A stretch of 37,298 nt of DNA from positions 1-37,298 of the forward strand of contig MNIR01000009.1 in NCBI GenBank assembly GCA_001919865.1, read 5' to 3'. Of this stretch, positions 30,311-37,298 are shown one piece after another (position 1 is the stretch's first letter; each line of letters starts with the position of its first letter). A model generated the notes under the pieces. That model searched no databases. It had not been told where the DNA came from and saw only the letters and a list, made by a program, of their open reading frames with translations. The position numbers and the translations under genes were made by a program. This DNA is from Gemmatimonadetes bacterium 13_1_20CM_4_69_16. Its GTDB lineage: Bacteria; Gemmatimonadota; Gemmatimonadetes; Gemmatimonadales; GWC2-71-9.

Positions 30311-31067
30311 CCTCCCTGAAGAACCGCACGACCGTCCGCCACGCGCTATCCGCCACTTCCGGCCTCTCGCGCGAGCGCAGGAATCCGTGGCCCACGCCCG
30401 GGTAGACGGTGTAGCGATAGTCCTTCGCGTACTGCTTCACCGCCGCCGCCACATCCGTGAGGCCCGCATCGATCCGCGCGTCATTCTCCGCGTAGACGCC
30501 CAGTCCCTTGGCGTGGATGCGCGCGATCGCCGCGGCGTCGGGAGCGGGTCCATAACACACCACGTACGCCCGCAGCGCCGGGTTGTTGGTCGCGTAGCGG
30601 AAGCTCTGGCCACCGCCCCAACAGAAGCCGATCACGCCGATCCGGTCGCCGCGCACCGCCTTCAAGGTCTTCAAGTAGGTGACCGTCGCGTCGAGATCCA
30701 GCGTCAGCGTGTCGGGATTGAGACCGGCGATCAGCTTGCGCGCATCGTCGGTGGAAGGCGGCGTGCCGCCGCGGCGCGACAGCAGATCGGGCGCCAGCGC
30801 GACGAAGCCGTCCCGTGCGAGTTGCTCCGTTGTCTGGCGCACGAAGTCCGACATCCCGAAGATCTCGAAGATCACCACCACGGCGGGGGCGGGGTCCTTG
30901 CGCTCCGGGTATGCGAGGTAGCCCGTGATAGTGTCCTTGCCGCTGAGATACTTCACGTACTCGGCGTGGACGTCGCGGCGGACGAAGGCGGCCCCCGTCA
31001 CCGCAATCGCCACCACGCACAGAGCTGTACCGCCCACGATCGCCCGATACCACCCGTTACGGCCCAT
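30297..31067 (-). CDS. Dienelactone hydrolase family protein, membrane-anchored or secreted
   Basis: A 256-residue alpha/beta hydrolase. The nucleophile is cysteine in VIGFCWGGGQSFRYA (about 146-160), the usual Cys elbow of dienelactone hydrolases. The acid is Asp in YAENDARID, the His is in YPGVGHGFLRS, and FEIFGMSDFVRQ carries the conserved Glu. It would hydrolyse small lactones or esters. An N-terminal hydrophobic segment (IVGGTALCVVAIAVTGAAF, about 10-28) anchors or exports it. Codons 2-11 (GRNGWYRAIV) and the stop codon fall in 10-bp-phased repeat units, so both gene ends are repeat-derived. The start at 31067 overlaps the PQQ-dehydrogenase stop by 11 bp. It is the last gene of the long minus-strand run. 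Confidence 0.88.
   Translation of the reverse strand: MGRNGWYRAIVGGTALCVVAIAVTGAAFVRRDVHAEYVKYLSGKDTITGYLAYPERKDPAPAVVVIFEIFGMSDFVRQTTEQLARDGFVALAPDLLSRRGGTPPSTDDARKLIAGLNPDTLTLDLDATVTYLKTLKAVRGDRIGVIGFCWGGGQSFRYATNNPALRAYVVCYGPAPDAAAIARIHAKGLGVYAENDARIDAGLTDVAAAVKQYAKDYRYTVYPGVGHGFLRSRERPEVADSAWRTVVRFFREGLER
31031..31066. repeat. 10-bp-phased repeat units at the dienelactone hydrolase start
   Basis: CGCCCACGAT, CGCCCGATAC, CACCCGTTAC and GGCCCATAGC follow one another in 10-bp phase from 31031. CACCCGTTAC differs by one base from CGCCCGTTAC of the array at 30291-30300, and the orientation is the same. They are translated as part of the N-terminus of the hydrolase. Confidence 0.5.
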
Positions 31068-32190
31068 AGCTCACCCTCCAGATCCGATTTCCCTGGTCGT
31101 CAGCGATCAACAGGGCGCCGTCCGCTGCGACGATGATCCCGACCGGACGGCCCCAGCGCGAGCCGTTGGCCAGCTGCCAGCCGGTGACGAAGTCTTCGAC
31201 CGCCGTCGGCCGCCCGTTCTGCACGCGGACGCGCACGACCTTCGCGCCCGTTGGCACGGAACGATTCCAGGAACCGTGATACGTCATGAAGGCATCGCCC
31301 TGGTAGTCGGCGGGGAACTTCGTCCCGGTGTAGAACACGAGCCCGAGCGGCGCCGAGTGCGCTTGCACCGTCAGGGCGGGCGGCTCCACCTGCGAGCAGT
31401 CGGCGCCCGGATACTCGCGGTAATTAGGCTGCCCGGGTAGGTAGCATTGCGGCCAGCCGTACCACTTGCCGTCCTTCAGGATGTTCAGGTGCTCCGGTGG
31501 CAAGTTGTCCGTCACCGCCTGACTCGCATCGATGTTGTCACGGTCGTTGTTGTTGGCCCAGAGCTCGCCGGTGGTGGGATGGAACGCGAGCCCCACCGAG
31601 TTGCGCAGCCCGGTAGCGAAAGTGTGCGCGCCGGATCCGTTCAGGTTGTAGCGCGTCACAGCGGCTCGGGGGAGCGGATCGGAGCACACATTGCACGATG
31701 AGCCGACCGCGACGTACAGCAGGTTGTCGGGCCCGAACGCGATGGTGCGCGTGTCGTGCCCGCCCGCCGGAAGCCCGGGGACGACGGTCACCGGCGCCGC
31801 GGCGCCCGGATCGAGCCGCTGTACCCTGGTCTCCTCCGCGAAGTACAGGGTGTCGCCCCGGAAGGCGATTCCGGAGGGGTTGGTCAAGCCCGACAGGACC
31901 GTGGTAACCGCCTCGGCCACGCCGTCGCCGTTGGCATCCACCAAGCGGGCGATCTGCCCCGATCCCGACAGCGTCGCGTACACGGCACCCCCCGGGCCGA
32001 GCCCCAGGAAACGCACGCCGATGCCTTGCGCGAAGATGTTGACCTTGAACCCGGTCGGGACGTACAGCACATGACCCGCGATCGGAATCGAATCGACGGC
32101 CCCGCCACCCCCACCCCCACCCCCACCCGTCGGGGCGGCCCGCGGGCTGCATTGAAGGACGATCAGCAGGAGCGATGCAAGGCGAAGCAT
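31057..32190 (-). CDS. PQQ-dependent sugar (sorbosone-type) dehydrogenase, secreted
   Basis: A 377-residue six-bladed propeller of the soluble glucose/sorbosone dehydrogenase family, which oxidises aldoses outside the cytoplasm with pyrroloquinoline quinone. Family segments include GIGVRFLGLGPGGAVYATL, DGVAEAVTTVLSGLTNPSGIAF (quoted in part), GGHDTRTIAFGPDNLLYVAVGS, TGLRNSVGLAFHPTTGELW, NNNDRDNI, GKWYGWPQCYLPG, MTYHGSWNRS and GRPVGIIVAADGALLIADD. The signal region (LRLASLLLIVLQCSPRA) has a Cys at a lipobox-like position, although Gln before it is atypical. A run of nine Gly follows, encoded by a GGGGGT hexamer tract. ATG 32190 has AGGGA upstream. It is 5 bp after the E1-alpha gene. No PQQ biosynthesis genes are seen. 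Confidence 0.87.
   Translation of the reverse strand: MLRLASLLLIVLQCSPRAAPTGGGGGGGGGAVDSIPIAGHVLYVPTGFKVNIFAQGIGVRFLGLGPGGAVYATLSGSGQIARLVDANGDGVAEAVTTVLSGLTNPSGIAFRGDTLYFAEETRVQRLDPGAAAPVTVVPGLPAGGHDTRTIAFGPDNLLYVAVGSSCNVCSDPLPRAAVTRYNLNGSGAHTFATGLRNSVGLAFHPTTGELWANNNDRDNIDASQAVTDNLPPEHLNILKDGKWYGWPQCYLPGQPNYREYPGADCSQVEPPALTVQAHSAPLGLVFYTGTKFPADYQGDAFMTYHGSWNRSVPTGAKVVRVRVQNGRPTAVEDFVTGWQLANGSRWGRPVGIIVAADGALLIADDQGNRIWRVSYGP
32108..32128. repeat. CCCCCA hexamer tract, G-quadruplex-forming on the coding strand
   Basis: Four C runs (5, 5, 5 and 3) are separated by single A bases. The minus (coding) strand has G tracts with 1-nt loops, the strongest quadruplex layout. Each hexamer encodes Gly-Gly, so slippage changes the linker length without a frameshift. 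Confidence 0.7.
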
Positions 32191-32195
32191 GGTCC

Positions 32196-33293
32196 CTATC
32201 TCCCTCCGTTCCTCGCGTATACGCCATCCAGCGCCGACTCCCCCGGGGGCATCCGCTCGCGGCTCTGCAGCGCCGCGTCGGCGGCCTGCTCCACCTGCGC
32301 CGTCACTGCTGCCTCGACCTCCGCCAGGCGCTCTGCTACTACCCCGTCTTCCTTCAAGTATTCCTCGTACAGCCCGATCGGATCGCGCTTCCCCCACAGC
32401 TGGAACAGCTCGCCTGGGATGGTGTCCCGCGCCTCGCGCTCATCATGGGTCGCGTGACCACCCATGCGGAAGGTTTGGGCCACGAGCATCGCCGGGCCGT
32501 TCCCGGCGCGGCAGCGCTCGGCGGCGAGTCGCGTGGCCGCGTAGGCGTCGAGCACGTTATTACCGTCGAACTCGGCGCCCCAGATGCCGTAGCTCGCAGG
32601 CCAGTCGGTGAAGCTGCCCGGAAGGTGGTGCTGGTCGAGCCGGGTGCCGAGGGCCACCTGGTTGTTCTGGATGATGAAGATGGCCGGTACCCGCTGCACG
32701 GCGGCGAGGTTCGTCCCTTCATGCGCCGCGGCCGTCTTCGTCGATCCGTCGCCCACCCAGGTGAGCGCCACCCGCCGCTCACCTCTCAGCTTGAACGTCA
32801 AGGCGACTCCCGTGATCACCGGGACCATGTCGCCGACATGGGAGATCGGTTGGAGCACGCCGCGGGAGAAGGCGCCGAGGTGCAGGTCGCGGCCGCGCGA
32901 CGGGGAGTCGTCGGTCGCGAGGTAGGCGCGCAGCATGTCGGCGAGAGACACGCCGAGCTCGCAGCAGGCCGCGGCGTTGCGGATCATGGGTGCGACCACA
33001 TCCTTCCCGCGCTGGAGGGCGTGCACCGGGCCCACGGTCGCCGCCTCCTCGCCCGTGCCGAGCCATGCCTTGGAGATCACACCGGTGCGCACCCAGCGCG
33101 CCAGCTGGATGTCGTGCAACCGGGCGCGCAGCAGGCCGGCATACAGCTCGAGCTTGTCGTCGTTGGACAGCCGCGCGACGATCGCGGCGCGCTCGCGGCT
33201 CTGCTCGATCGTCGCCCGGAAGGCGCGCACCAGAGCGGCATCGGGTTGCCAGGCGACGTACTCGGGAGGGTCGAACGCGGGAAAGCGCTTCAC
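32196..33293 (-). CDS. 2-oxoacid dehydrogenase E1 component, alpha subunit (TPP)
   Basis: A 365-residue thiamine-diphosphate enzyme subunit of the pyruvate/branched-chain 2-oxoacid dehydrogenase type, catalysing decarboxylation of the oxoacid. Features are GEEAATVGPVHAL, DLHLGAFSRGVLQPISHVG (near the conserved loop), and the TPP motif GDGSTKTAAAHEGTNLAAV with the closing NN (IIQNNQVALGT). FRMGGHATHDEREARD near the C-terminus is the phosphorylation-loop-like segment of E1-alpha proteins. GTG 33293 overlaps the amidohydrolase stop (GTGA). Unusually, no E1-beta, E2 or E3 gene adjoins it: upstream is an amidohydrolase and downstream a PQQ dehydrogenase. It may pair with a subunit encoded elsewhere. 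Confidence 0.9.
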   Translation of the reverse strand: MKRFPAFDPPEYVAWQPDAALVRAFRATIEQSRERAAIVARLSNDDKLELYAGLLRARLHDIQLARWVRTGVISKAWLGTGEEAATVGPVHALQRGKDVVAPMIRNAAACCELGVSLADMLRAYLATDDSPSRGRDLHLGAFSRGVLQPISHVGDMVPVITGVALTFKLRGERRVALTWVGDGSTKTAAAHEGTNLAAVQRVPAIFIIQNNQVALGTRLDQHHLPGSFTDWPASYGIWGAEFDGNNVLDAYAATRLAAERCRAGNGPAMLVAQTFRMGGHATHDEREARDTIPGELFQLWGKRDPIGLYEEYLKEDGVVAERLAEVEAAVTAQVEQAADAALQSRERMPPGESALDGVYARNGGR

Positions 33294-34627
33294 GGAATCC
33301 CCACGGCGCTCCTGCCGACGACCTGTCCGTTCTGCTTGAACACGACTCCATCCTTCATCACGAAGTCCACGTGCTGCAGCACGGTGATGTCCTGTAACGG
33401 ATCGCCTTTCACGGCGACGAGGTCGGCGAGCTTACCCGTCGCGAGCGAGCCGAGGTCGGCTTCCTTGCCGAGCAGCGTCGCGCCGCTGAGCGTCCCGGCG
33501 CGGATCGCCTGCATCGGGGTCATGCCGTACTTCACCATCAGCTCGAACTCACGCGCGTTGGTGCCGTGAGTCATGACGCCGGCGTCGGTGCCGAGCGCGA
33601 TCTTCACGCCGGCGTCGAGCGCCAATTTGAAGGACGCTCGCATCCGCGGCGCGATGGCGAGGGCCTTGGCCGCGACCGGTGGCGGCAGCTTCTTGGCCGT
33701 GGCGAGCGACTCGGCGGTGTAGCCCGCGAGCAAGGTGGGCACAAGCCACGTGCCGCGCTGCTTCATGAGTTGGACCGCCTCGTCGTCGAGGATCGAGCCG
33801 TGCTCGATCGACGTCACGCCGGCACGCACGGCGGCCTTGATCCCGGCGGTGCCATGCGCGTGGGCCGCGACCCGGCGCTGCAGCAGCGTGGCGGCCTCGA
33901 CCACGGCCCGCATCTCCTCCTCACTGTATTGCTGCAAACCCGCCGAGTCCGTGAGCGACAGGACGCCGCCCGTCGCGCAAATCTTGATCACATCCGCGCC
34001 GTACTTCACCACGTACCGCACGGCATTGCGCACTTCGTCCACGCCGTTGGCGACGCCCTCCTCGATGCCGATCCCCGCCTCGGGGCCGAGCAGGCCCGGG
34101 CGCAGCCCGTCGGTTGCGTCGCAGTGGCCGCCCCGGATGCCGAAGGAGATGCCGGCGCCCACGATGCGCGGGCCCGCCACCCAGCCCGCGTTGATGGCGT
34201 TGCGGAGGGCGATGTCACCGAACTGGGCCGTGCCCACGACGCGCACGGTCGTGAACCCCGCCTCGAGCGTCTGCTGCGCGTGCGCAGCGCCGAGCAGCGC
34301 GAGCTGGGCCGGGGCCTCCACCAGGCGGGCGTGGTACCAGTCGCCGTCGCCGAGGGTGTGCCCCACGAGATGGACGTGGGCATCGATGAAGCCGGGAAGC
34401 ACGGTGTAGCCCGAGAGATCGACCACCGCCGCGCCGCGCGGAATCGGCACGTTCGAGCCGACCGCCGTGATCCGCTCTCCCTGGATCAGGATCACGGCGT
34501 TCTTCACGGGCGCGGCCCCGGTGCCGTCCAGCAGCGTCCCGGCGCGAATCGCGGTGATCGATGGTGGCTGCTGACTGGCGAGGGAGAGCGGAGCGACGAG
34601 CGAGAGGACGAGCGGCGCCAGCCTCAT
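33290..34627 (-). CDS. Secreted amidohydrolase family protein (imidazolonepropionase/prolidase-like)
   Basis: A 445-residue metal-dependent amidohydrolase. The signal peptide is MRLAPLVLSLVAPLSLAS. Metal and active-site residues are present: HxH in GFIDAHVHLVGH, the likely carbamylated Lys in ADVIKICATGGVLS, His in AAHAHGTAG, His in SIEHGSIL, and Asp in ALGTDAGVMTHG. This matches the dipeptidase/Xaa-Pro dipeptidase-like group (Sgx9260-type) with the usual GKLADLVAVKGDPL near the end. Substrates are probably N-acyl or dipeptide amides. ATG 34627 shares ATGA with the kinase stop; a longer in-frame reading to 35734 is a shadow of the kinase gene. It ends overlapping the E1-alpha start. Confidence 0.9.
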   Translation of the reverse strand: MRLAPLVLSLVAPLSLASQQPPSITAIRAGTLLDGTGAAPVKNAVILIQGERITAVGSNVPIPRGAAVVDLSGYTVLPGFIDAHVHLVGHTLGDGDWYHARLVEAPAQLALLGAAHAQQTLEAGFTTVRVVGTAQFGDIALRNAINAGWVAGPRIVGAGISFGIRGGHCDATDGLRPGLLGPEAGIGIEEGVANGVDEVRNAVRYVVKYGADVIKICATGGVLSLTDSAGLQQYSEEEMRAVVEAATLLQRRVAAHAHGTAGIKAAVRAGVTSIEHGSILDDEAVQLMKQRGTWLVPTLLAGYTAESLATAKKLPPPVAAKALAIAPRMRASFKLALDAGVKIALGTDAGVMTHGTNAREFELMVKYGMTPMQAIRAGTLSGATLLGKEADLGSLATGKLADLVAVKGDPLQDITVLQHVDFVMKDGVVFKQNGQVVGRSAVGIP

Positions 34628-35709
34628 TTCAGCTTCTCCTTGAGCTTCGAGAGCAGGCCGCCTTCGTTGGCGGCCGTGAGGGCGTCGGCGAACTCGAGCG
34701 CCGTGGCATAGCGTGCGTCGGGGTTCGCGGCCAGGGCGCGACCGAGCGCCCGTTCGAGTTTCTCCGAGAGATCGGGGCGCAGCTGGCGCAGCTGCACCGG
34801 CTGATCGCGCAGCCGCGCGATCATCATCTCCTGTGCATTCCGCCCCCGGAACGGTAGCTTGCCGGTGAACATCTCGAACCCCACGATGCCGAGCGCGTAG
34901 ATGTCCGAGCGGCCGTCCAGCGGCTTCCCACGGATCTGCTCGGGGCTCATGAACTCGGGGGTGCCGAGGATGATGCCGGTCGCCGTGAGCTTCGCGATGG
35001 CGGGATCGGCGCGACGCTCTTTGGCGAGCCCGAAGTCCATGACGACCGCGCGGTCGTGGCCTCCGTCCTCCAACACCAGCATGATGTTCTCGGGCTTCAG
35101 GTCGCGGTGCACGATCTGCAGCTCGTGCGCGTGGTGCAGCCCCGCGCAGACCTGGCGCAGCACGTCGATCCCCTTGGCGAGCTCCATCGGCCCGCCCTTC
35201 ACTTCGCGGTCGGACAGCAGCTCGCCGGGCAAGAACGGCATGACGAGGTAGATCAGCCCGTCCTCCGACTCGCCGAGCCGCATGATGCGGCACACGTTGG
35301 GGTGGTCGAGGCGCATGGCGAGTCCCGCCTCGCGGCGCAGGCGCTCGACCGAGCTGCGGTCGGTGGCGAGCTTGGGCGCCAAGACCTTGATGGCGACCTC
35401 CTTGCCGGTCGCAACCTCGCGCGCGAGGTACACATACGACATCCCCCCTTCGCCCAGCTTCTTGAGCACCTGATAGCCGGTGTCGAGAACCTGCCCGCTG
35501 AGGGTGGAGGCACGGTCGGGACCGGGGCCGCGGCGGGGGTGGGGGTGGGGGGGCGTGCGCACGCCGGTCCCGCCACTCGGCGACGCCGCGGCGGCGGATG
35601 GCGAGGGAGCTTTCGACTGAGCCTCGACCAGCATGTTGCCATCGCGGGGGCAGAAACGTGCGGTCTCCGGGTAGACCGCCCCGCACTTGGGGCAGCGGCG
35701 CTCGCTCAT
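34624..35709 (-). CDS. Cytosolic Ser/Thr protein kinase with N-terminal zinc ribbon
   Basis: A 361-residue kinase. The N-terminus has CPKCGAVYPETARFCPRDGN, a zinc-ribbon-like start with three Cys (6, 9, 20) and no fourth. A Pro/Ser/Ala linker (about 32-68) follows, then the kinase domain: GEGGMSYVY loop, VAIK Lys108, HRDLKPEN (Asp203), DFG (225-227) and TPEFMSPEQ. There is no membrane helix, so it acts in the cytoplasm. ATG 35709 shares ATGA with the stop of the GGDEF response regulator, so the two signal proteins are translationally coupled. The linker is coded by a G-tract region with quadruplex potential. Targets are unknown; neighbouring enzymes are candidates by position only. Confidence 0.92.
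   Translation of the reverse strand: MSERRCPKCGAVYPETARFCPRDGNMLVEAQSKAPSPSAAAASPSGGTGVRTPPHPHPRRGPGPDRASTLSGQVLDTGYQVLKKLGEGGMSYVYLAREVATGKEVAIKVLAPKLATDRSSVERLRREAGLAMRLDHPNVCRIMRLGESEDGLIYLVMPFLPGELLSDREVKGGPMELAKGIDVLRQVCAGLHHAHELQIVHRDLKPENIMLVLEDGGHDRAVVMDFGLAKERRADPAIAKLTATGIILGTPEFMSPEQIRGKPLDGRSDIYALGIVGFEMFTGKLPFRGRNAQEMMIARLRDQPVQLRQLRPDLSEKLERALGRALAANPDARYATALEFADALTAANEGGLLSKLKEKLK
35524..35553 (+). repeat. G-tract cluster (possible G-quadruplex) in kinase linker
   Basis: G runs of 4, 5, 5 and 7 bases lie within 30 bp on the plus (template) strand, with two single-T loops and one 7-nt loop. They encode the Pro/His linker (PPHPHPRRGPGPD). A template-strand quadruplex could slow RNA polymerase here. 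Confidence 0.5.
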
Positions 35710-37145
35710 TGCCGCACCAAGTTGCGGCCCTCATTCTTCGCGCGATAGAGGGCCTGGTCGGCGAGGGCCACGAAGCCGTCGGCGCTGGTCACCCGATCGT
35801 CGGGGAACGACGCGAGGCCGATCGAGATCGTGAGGTGCAGCGGATCCTCGCCCGGATCGGCGAAGTCTTGGTGCATCATGCGGTGCCGCAGCCGCTCGGC
35901 GAACAGCGCCGCGCCGTGCAGCGCGGTCTCCGGCATCACGATGACGAACTCCTCGCCGCCATAGCGCGCGACCAGGTCCACCGACCGCGCCTCGCGCCGC
36001 AGCATCTCGCCGACTTGGCGGAGCACCGAATCGCCCGCGATGTGGCCGCGGGTGTCGTTCACGAGCTTGAAGCGGTCGATGTCCGCGAGCAGGATCGTGA
36101 GCGCGAGGTTGTAGCGCCCCGCGCGGTCCAGCTCCTGCTCGAGCTCTTCCGAGAGTGCGCGACGGTTGAGGCAGCCGGTCAGGGCGTCGGTCGCGGCGAG
36201 CTTCTCGAGCCGCTTCTTGTCGGACACCGCGGTCTCGAAGTCGTAGGCTTTCTCGATCGCCGCCACCGCCGTGCGGATCACGGTCTCGGCGAACTGGGCG
36301 TCGGCGCGGGTGAGCGGCGGATCCTGTCCCGTGGTGCGGAGGAAGAACACGCCGACCTGCTGGTCCTTCATCGAAAAGGGCAGCGCGGCGGCCGAGCGCG
36401 TCGGCACCGTGATGTGGTCGCGTTGCCAGCGCACCCGCTCCTCGGCGTACAGCGGGTCGGAGGCGACGTCTTCGACCAGCACCGCGCGGCCGCTCCCCAG
36501 CGCGCGCTGGATCTCGGGGTAGCGGGCCAGCTCGATCTGCAGGTTGCGCAGCATGGGATTCTCGTACGCCGCCACCACCACCCCGACCTGGTCGCCGGCC
36601 TTGGCGAGCACCATCGAGCACTTGGAGATCTGCAGCACCCGGGCGACGCGCCGCACCAGGATGTGGTAAATCTCGTCCGGCTTGAGCGAGTCGGTGACCT
36701 CGTGCAGGATGTCCACGATGGCCGCGCGGCTCTGCGCCTCGTCCCGCGCGACCGCCAGCTCTTGCGCGGTACGGATGTGGGCCTTCACGCGGGCGAGCAG
36801 CTCGCGCACGCGGAACGGCTTGGCGATGAAGTCGGCGGCGCCGAGGCCGAGCGACTTGACCGTCGCCTCTTCGGGAGGCATGGAGGAGATCATCAGCACG
36901 GGCAGGTCGCGGAACCGCTCGTCGGCCTTCATCTTCGCGAGCAGCTGCAGGCCGTCCACCTTGGGCATCATAATGTCGAGCAGCAGCAGGTGCGGGCGCT
37001 CCTGCTCGAGCTTCCCCATGAGCCCCTCGCCGCCGGGGGCGACGATCACCTCGTAGCCGTTCTCCTTGAGGATCCAGGTCAAGGTGCGGACCAGCGACTG
37101 GTCGTCGTCGGCGACGAGGATCCGGGCCGCGGCGTTGTCGGGCAT
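35706..37145 (-). CDS. Response regulator with GAF and GGDEF (diguanylate cyclase) domains
   Basis: A 479-residue signal protein. The receiver domain has the acidic pocket DDD (13-15), phosphoacceptor Asp57 (LLLLDIMMPKVDG) and Lys in FIAKPFRV. A helix leads to a GAF-like domain (about 145-310; SKCSMVLAKAG, RAVLVEDVASDPLYAEERV). The GGDEF domain follows (TDALTGCLNRRAL to ISIGLASFPDD) with an intact GGEEF and an RxxD I-site (RSVD) five residues before it. It should make cyclic di-GMP from GTP with product inhibition, controlled by phosphorylation and a GAF ligand. ATG 37145 gives MPDNAAARILVADDD; a TTG at 37160 is also in frame and would overlap the upstream gene by 11 bp. No cognate histidine kinase is visible. 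Confidence 0.93.
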   Translation of the reverse strand: MPDNAAARILVADDDQSLVRTLTWILKENGYEVIVAPGGEGLMGKLEQERPHLLLLDIMMPKVDGLQLLAKMKADERFRDLPVLMISSMPPEEATVKSLGLGAADFIAKPFRVRELLARVKAHIRTAQELAVARDEAQSRAAIVDILHEVTDSLKPDEIYHILVRRVARVLQISKCSMVLAKAGDQVGVVVAAYENPMLRNLQIELARYPEIQRALGSGRAVLVEDVASDPLYAEERVRWQRDHITVPTRSAAALPFSMKDQQVGVFFLRTTGQDPPLTRADAQFAETVIRTAVAAIEKAYDFETAVSDKKRLEKLAATDALTGCLNRRALSEELEQELDRAGRYNLALTILLADIDRFKLVNDTRGHIAGDSVLRQVGEMLRREARSVDLVARYGGEEFVIVMPETALHGAALFAERLRHRMMHQDFADPGEDPLHLTISIGLASFPDDRVTSADGFVALADQALYRAKNEGRNLVRQ

Positions 37146-37149
37146 CTGC

Positions 37150-37298
37150 TCAGTCCTCAAGAGACGAGGGATCGACGTTGCCGCCGCTCACCACGAGCAC
37201 CGTGGGGGAGACGGGGTGGATGGCGCCGGAGCGCACTGCGGCCGTGGTCGCAGCGCCCGACGGTTCCACCGCCAGCCGGCACTGTTGCCACAGAAAAT
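37150..37298 (-). CDS. Threonine/serine dehydratase-type PLP enzyme, C-terminal part only
   Basis: The last 48 codons of a minus-strand gene cut by the window edge: QQCRLAVEPSGAATTAAVRS, then HPVSPTVLVVSGGNVDPSSL and ED stop. The VEPSGAA and VSGGNVD blocks are the C-terminal signature of the fold type II threonine dehydratase/serine racemase group, which deaminates threonine or serine with PLP. SGGNVD is followed directly by the end, so there is no ACT-like regulatory domain: this is the short catabolic or racemase type. The stop is 4 bp before the ATG of the response regulator, suggesting co-transcription. Confidence 0.8.
   Translation of the reverse strand, partial: FLWQQCRLAVEPSGAATTAAVRSGAIHPVSPTVLVVSGGNVDPSSLED

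Noticed and set aside
34628-35734. In-frame upstream extension of the amidohydrolase gene
   Set aside because: It is the shadow of the kinase gene; the amidohydrolase signal peptide starts at ATG 34627.

Overview
The window is a 37.3 kb, GC-rich (roughly two-thirds G+C by eye), densely coding bacterial chromosome segment. Gene content suggests Gemmatimonadota, with Acidobacteriota the main alternative. The indicators are two Ser/Thr kinases of the Pkn type (one fused to a TolB-like/TPR-like sensor half), an S9 prolyl-oligopeptidase-type peptidase, MacB-like permeases without a fused ATPase, secreted amidohydrolase and PQQ-dehydrogenase genes, and many GTG starts with 4-bp stop/start overlaps. 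This placement is an inference from gene style. No rRNA, tRNA, transposase, integrase or CRISPR array was seen.

Layout. 1-3634 (+): a possible tail of an upstream gene, then a MacA-type adaptor and two MacB/FtsX-type permeases; the ATPase is not in the window. 3653-7089: a looser, mixed-orientation and less GC-rich stretch with dodecin, a GNAT acetyltransferase, a small membrane protein, a PIG-L deacetylase and a HExxH zincin-like secreted protein. Three copies of a short motif resembling half of an integron attC site punctuate it. 7158-11072 (-): a kinase-sensor protein and a secreted M29-like aminopeptidase relative that seems to have lost metal ligands. 11093-14426 (-): nicotinamidase-like hydrolase, class V aminotransferase and serA with 4-bp overlaps; a terminator-like hairpin plus seven T lies inside the first codons of the aminotransferase. 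14523-17987 (-): an overlapping argC-argB-argD-argA-like operon for arginine biosynthesis up to N-acetylornithine.

18073-20082 (+) is an S9 peptidase, facing a minus-strand group (23568-20122) of a membrane protein, a GT2 glycosyltransferase, a zinc-binding anti-sigma factor, a secreted protein and nicotinate phosphoribosyltransferase. 23664-25751 (+) holds a glycosylasparaginase-type Ntn hydrolase followed by a BamA-type barrel whose frame is broken just before its last strands. A saccharopine-dehydrogenase-family gene and a divergent TetR regulator follow. A membrane metallophosphoesterase and an S41-like secreted protein lacking the expected nucleophile start divergently on the same CATG.

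37298-30297 (-) is a head-to-tail run of seven genes: threonine dehydratase tail, response regulator-GAF-GGDEF, zinc-ribbon Ser/Thr kinase, amidohydrolase, E1-alpha dehydrogenase, PQQ sugar dehydrogenase and dienelactone hydrolase. Most junctions overlap, so two signalling proteins are probably co-transcribed with metabolic enzymes.

The least expected structures are (i) a dispersed palindromic element inside two unrelated reading frames (argA-like and metallophosphoesterase), (ii) arrays of 10-bp-phased GGGCGGTAAC-like units at both ends of the dienelactone hydrolase gene, and (iii) the attC-like half sites.
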